Below are positions 25,420-25,575 of a stretch of DNA of 25,575 nucleotides, one piece after another (position 1 is the stretch's first letter; each line of letters starts with the position of its first letter). The notes beneath the pieces were generated by a model. That model was not told the origin of the DNA and did no database searches. It saw nothing but the letters and a program-made list of their open reading frames with translations. The position numbers and the translations under genes were made by a program. Source of the stretch: Leptospira montravelensis (GTDB taxonomy: Bacteria; Spirochaetota; Leptospiria; Leptospirales; Leptospiraceae); NCBI RefSeq assembly GCF_004770045.1, contig NZ_RQFO01000004.1, positions 1,180,001-1,205,575 on the forward strand, given 5' to 3'.

Positions 25420-25575
25420 TTCGTATAACGAATTAGACTAACCGACGTAGGCTGGCCCTGAGTCCCGGACGGGACGTTAGGGACTGGAACGACGCTTGCT
25501 CAAGCAAGAGGAGTGCCAGAAGCCTATGTGTCGCAGACCGAGCGAGGGCGTAAGTCCCGAAGCGAAGCGGTTAGT
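25420..25575. repeat. attC-like element B, cut by the window end
   Basis: It begins TTCGTATAACGAATTAGACT and follows element A throughout with about 84% identity, including the internal block from GGGACGTTAGGGACTGG to AAGTCCCGAAGCGAAGCG. The far end, expected to be GTTATRCGAA, lies beyond the window. It lies about 95 nt upstream of the PIN gene start on the - strand, so at least one more cassette probably follows to the right. Confidence 0.82.

Noticed and set aside
24500..25575. Insertion sequence or MITE with 10-bp terminal inverted repeats
   Set aside because: No transposase and no target duplications are seen, and related elements of different length sit in the same place relative to each gene. 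That fits cassette boundaries better, although a MITE origin is not excluded.
20448..25575. CRISPR array
   Set aside because: The repeats are long, few, unequal in length and separated by whole genes; no short regular repeat-spacer pattern is seen.

Overview
The window looks like chromosomal DNA from a Leptospira-type spirochaete. This is inferred from the low G+C content, frequent TTG/GTG starts, many multi-domain signalling proteins (two chemoreceptors, a 7TM-type hybrid kinase, a GAF-GAF-SpoIIE phosphatase) and many lipoprotein-type signal sequences. I could not run a search to confirm the genus.

Layout. (1) 67-6073: a six-TM chemoreceptor, a membrane metallophosphoesterase, malate:quinone oxidoreductase (mqo), and an OmpA-like outer-membrane protein read convergently with mqo. 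(2) 6129-12586, all on the + strand: an FAD oxidoreductase and an ECF41-type sigma factor start a run that continues with a hybrid histidine kinase, a metallo-beta-lactamase-fold hydrolase and a short-chain dehydrogenase. The oxidoreductase is preceded by a sequence that resembles the promoter I recall for ECF41 sigma factors (TGTCACA, 17 nt, CGTC), so the oxidoreductase and sigma genes are probably an autoregulated unit. (3) 12682-15485, - strand: a denitrification cluster. It encodes a lipoprotein copper nitrite reductase with a C-terminal cytochrome c domain (nirK), a SUMF1/NirV-type protein and an SCO-type copper protein. A Crp/Fnr-type dyad and a -10 element lie at class-II spacing upstream of nirK. 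(4) 15679-20447: the GAF-GAF-SpoIIE phosphatase, a PAS chemoreceptor whose upstream region carries a second dyad of the same form, a GNAT-YoaP acetyltransferase and a 73-aa CxxC protein.

(5) 20448-25575 is accessory DNA: AT-rich, poorly conserved genes, nearly all on the - strand, separated by structured elements. Two long G+C-rich elements (24500-24668 and 25420 to the window end) are about 84% identical by hand count. Where both ends are visible they are TTCGCATAAC and GTTATGCGAA. Shorter relatives or halves lie at 23752, 22903 and 22101. On the strand of the genes, each element ends in a GTT-type core and a gene usually starts 15-95 nt later; genes stop just before the next element. This is the layout of an integron gene-cassette array (attC sites without a visible integrase). 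It is the most interesting feature of the window. One cassette carries a PIN-domain toxin gene broken by an in-frame TAA, with an apparently intact 58-aa partner gene.
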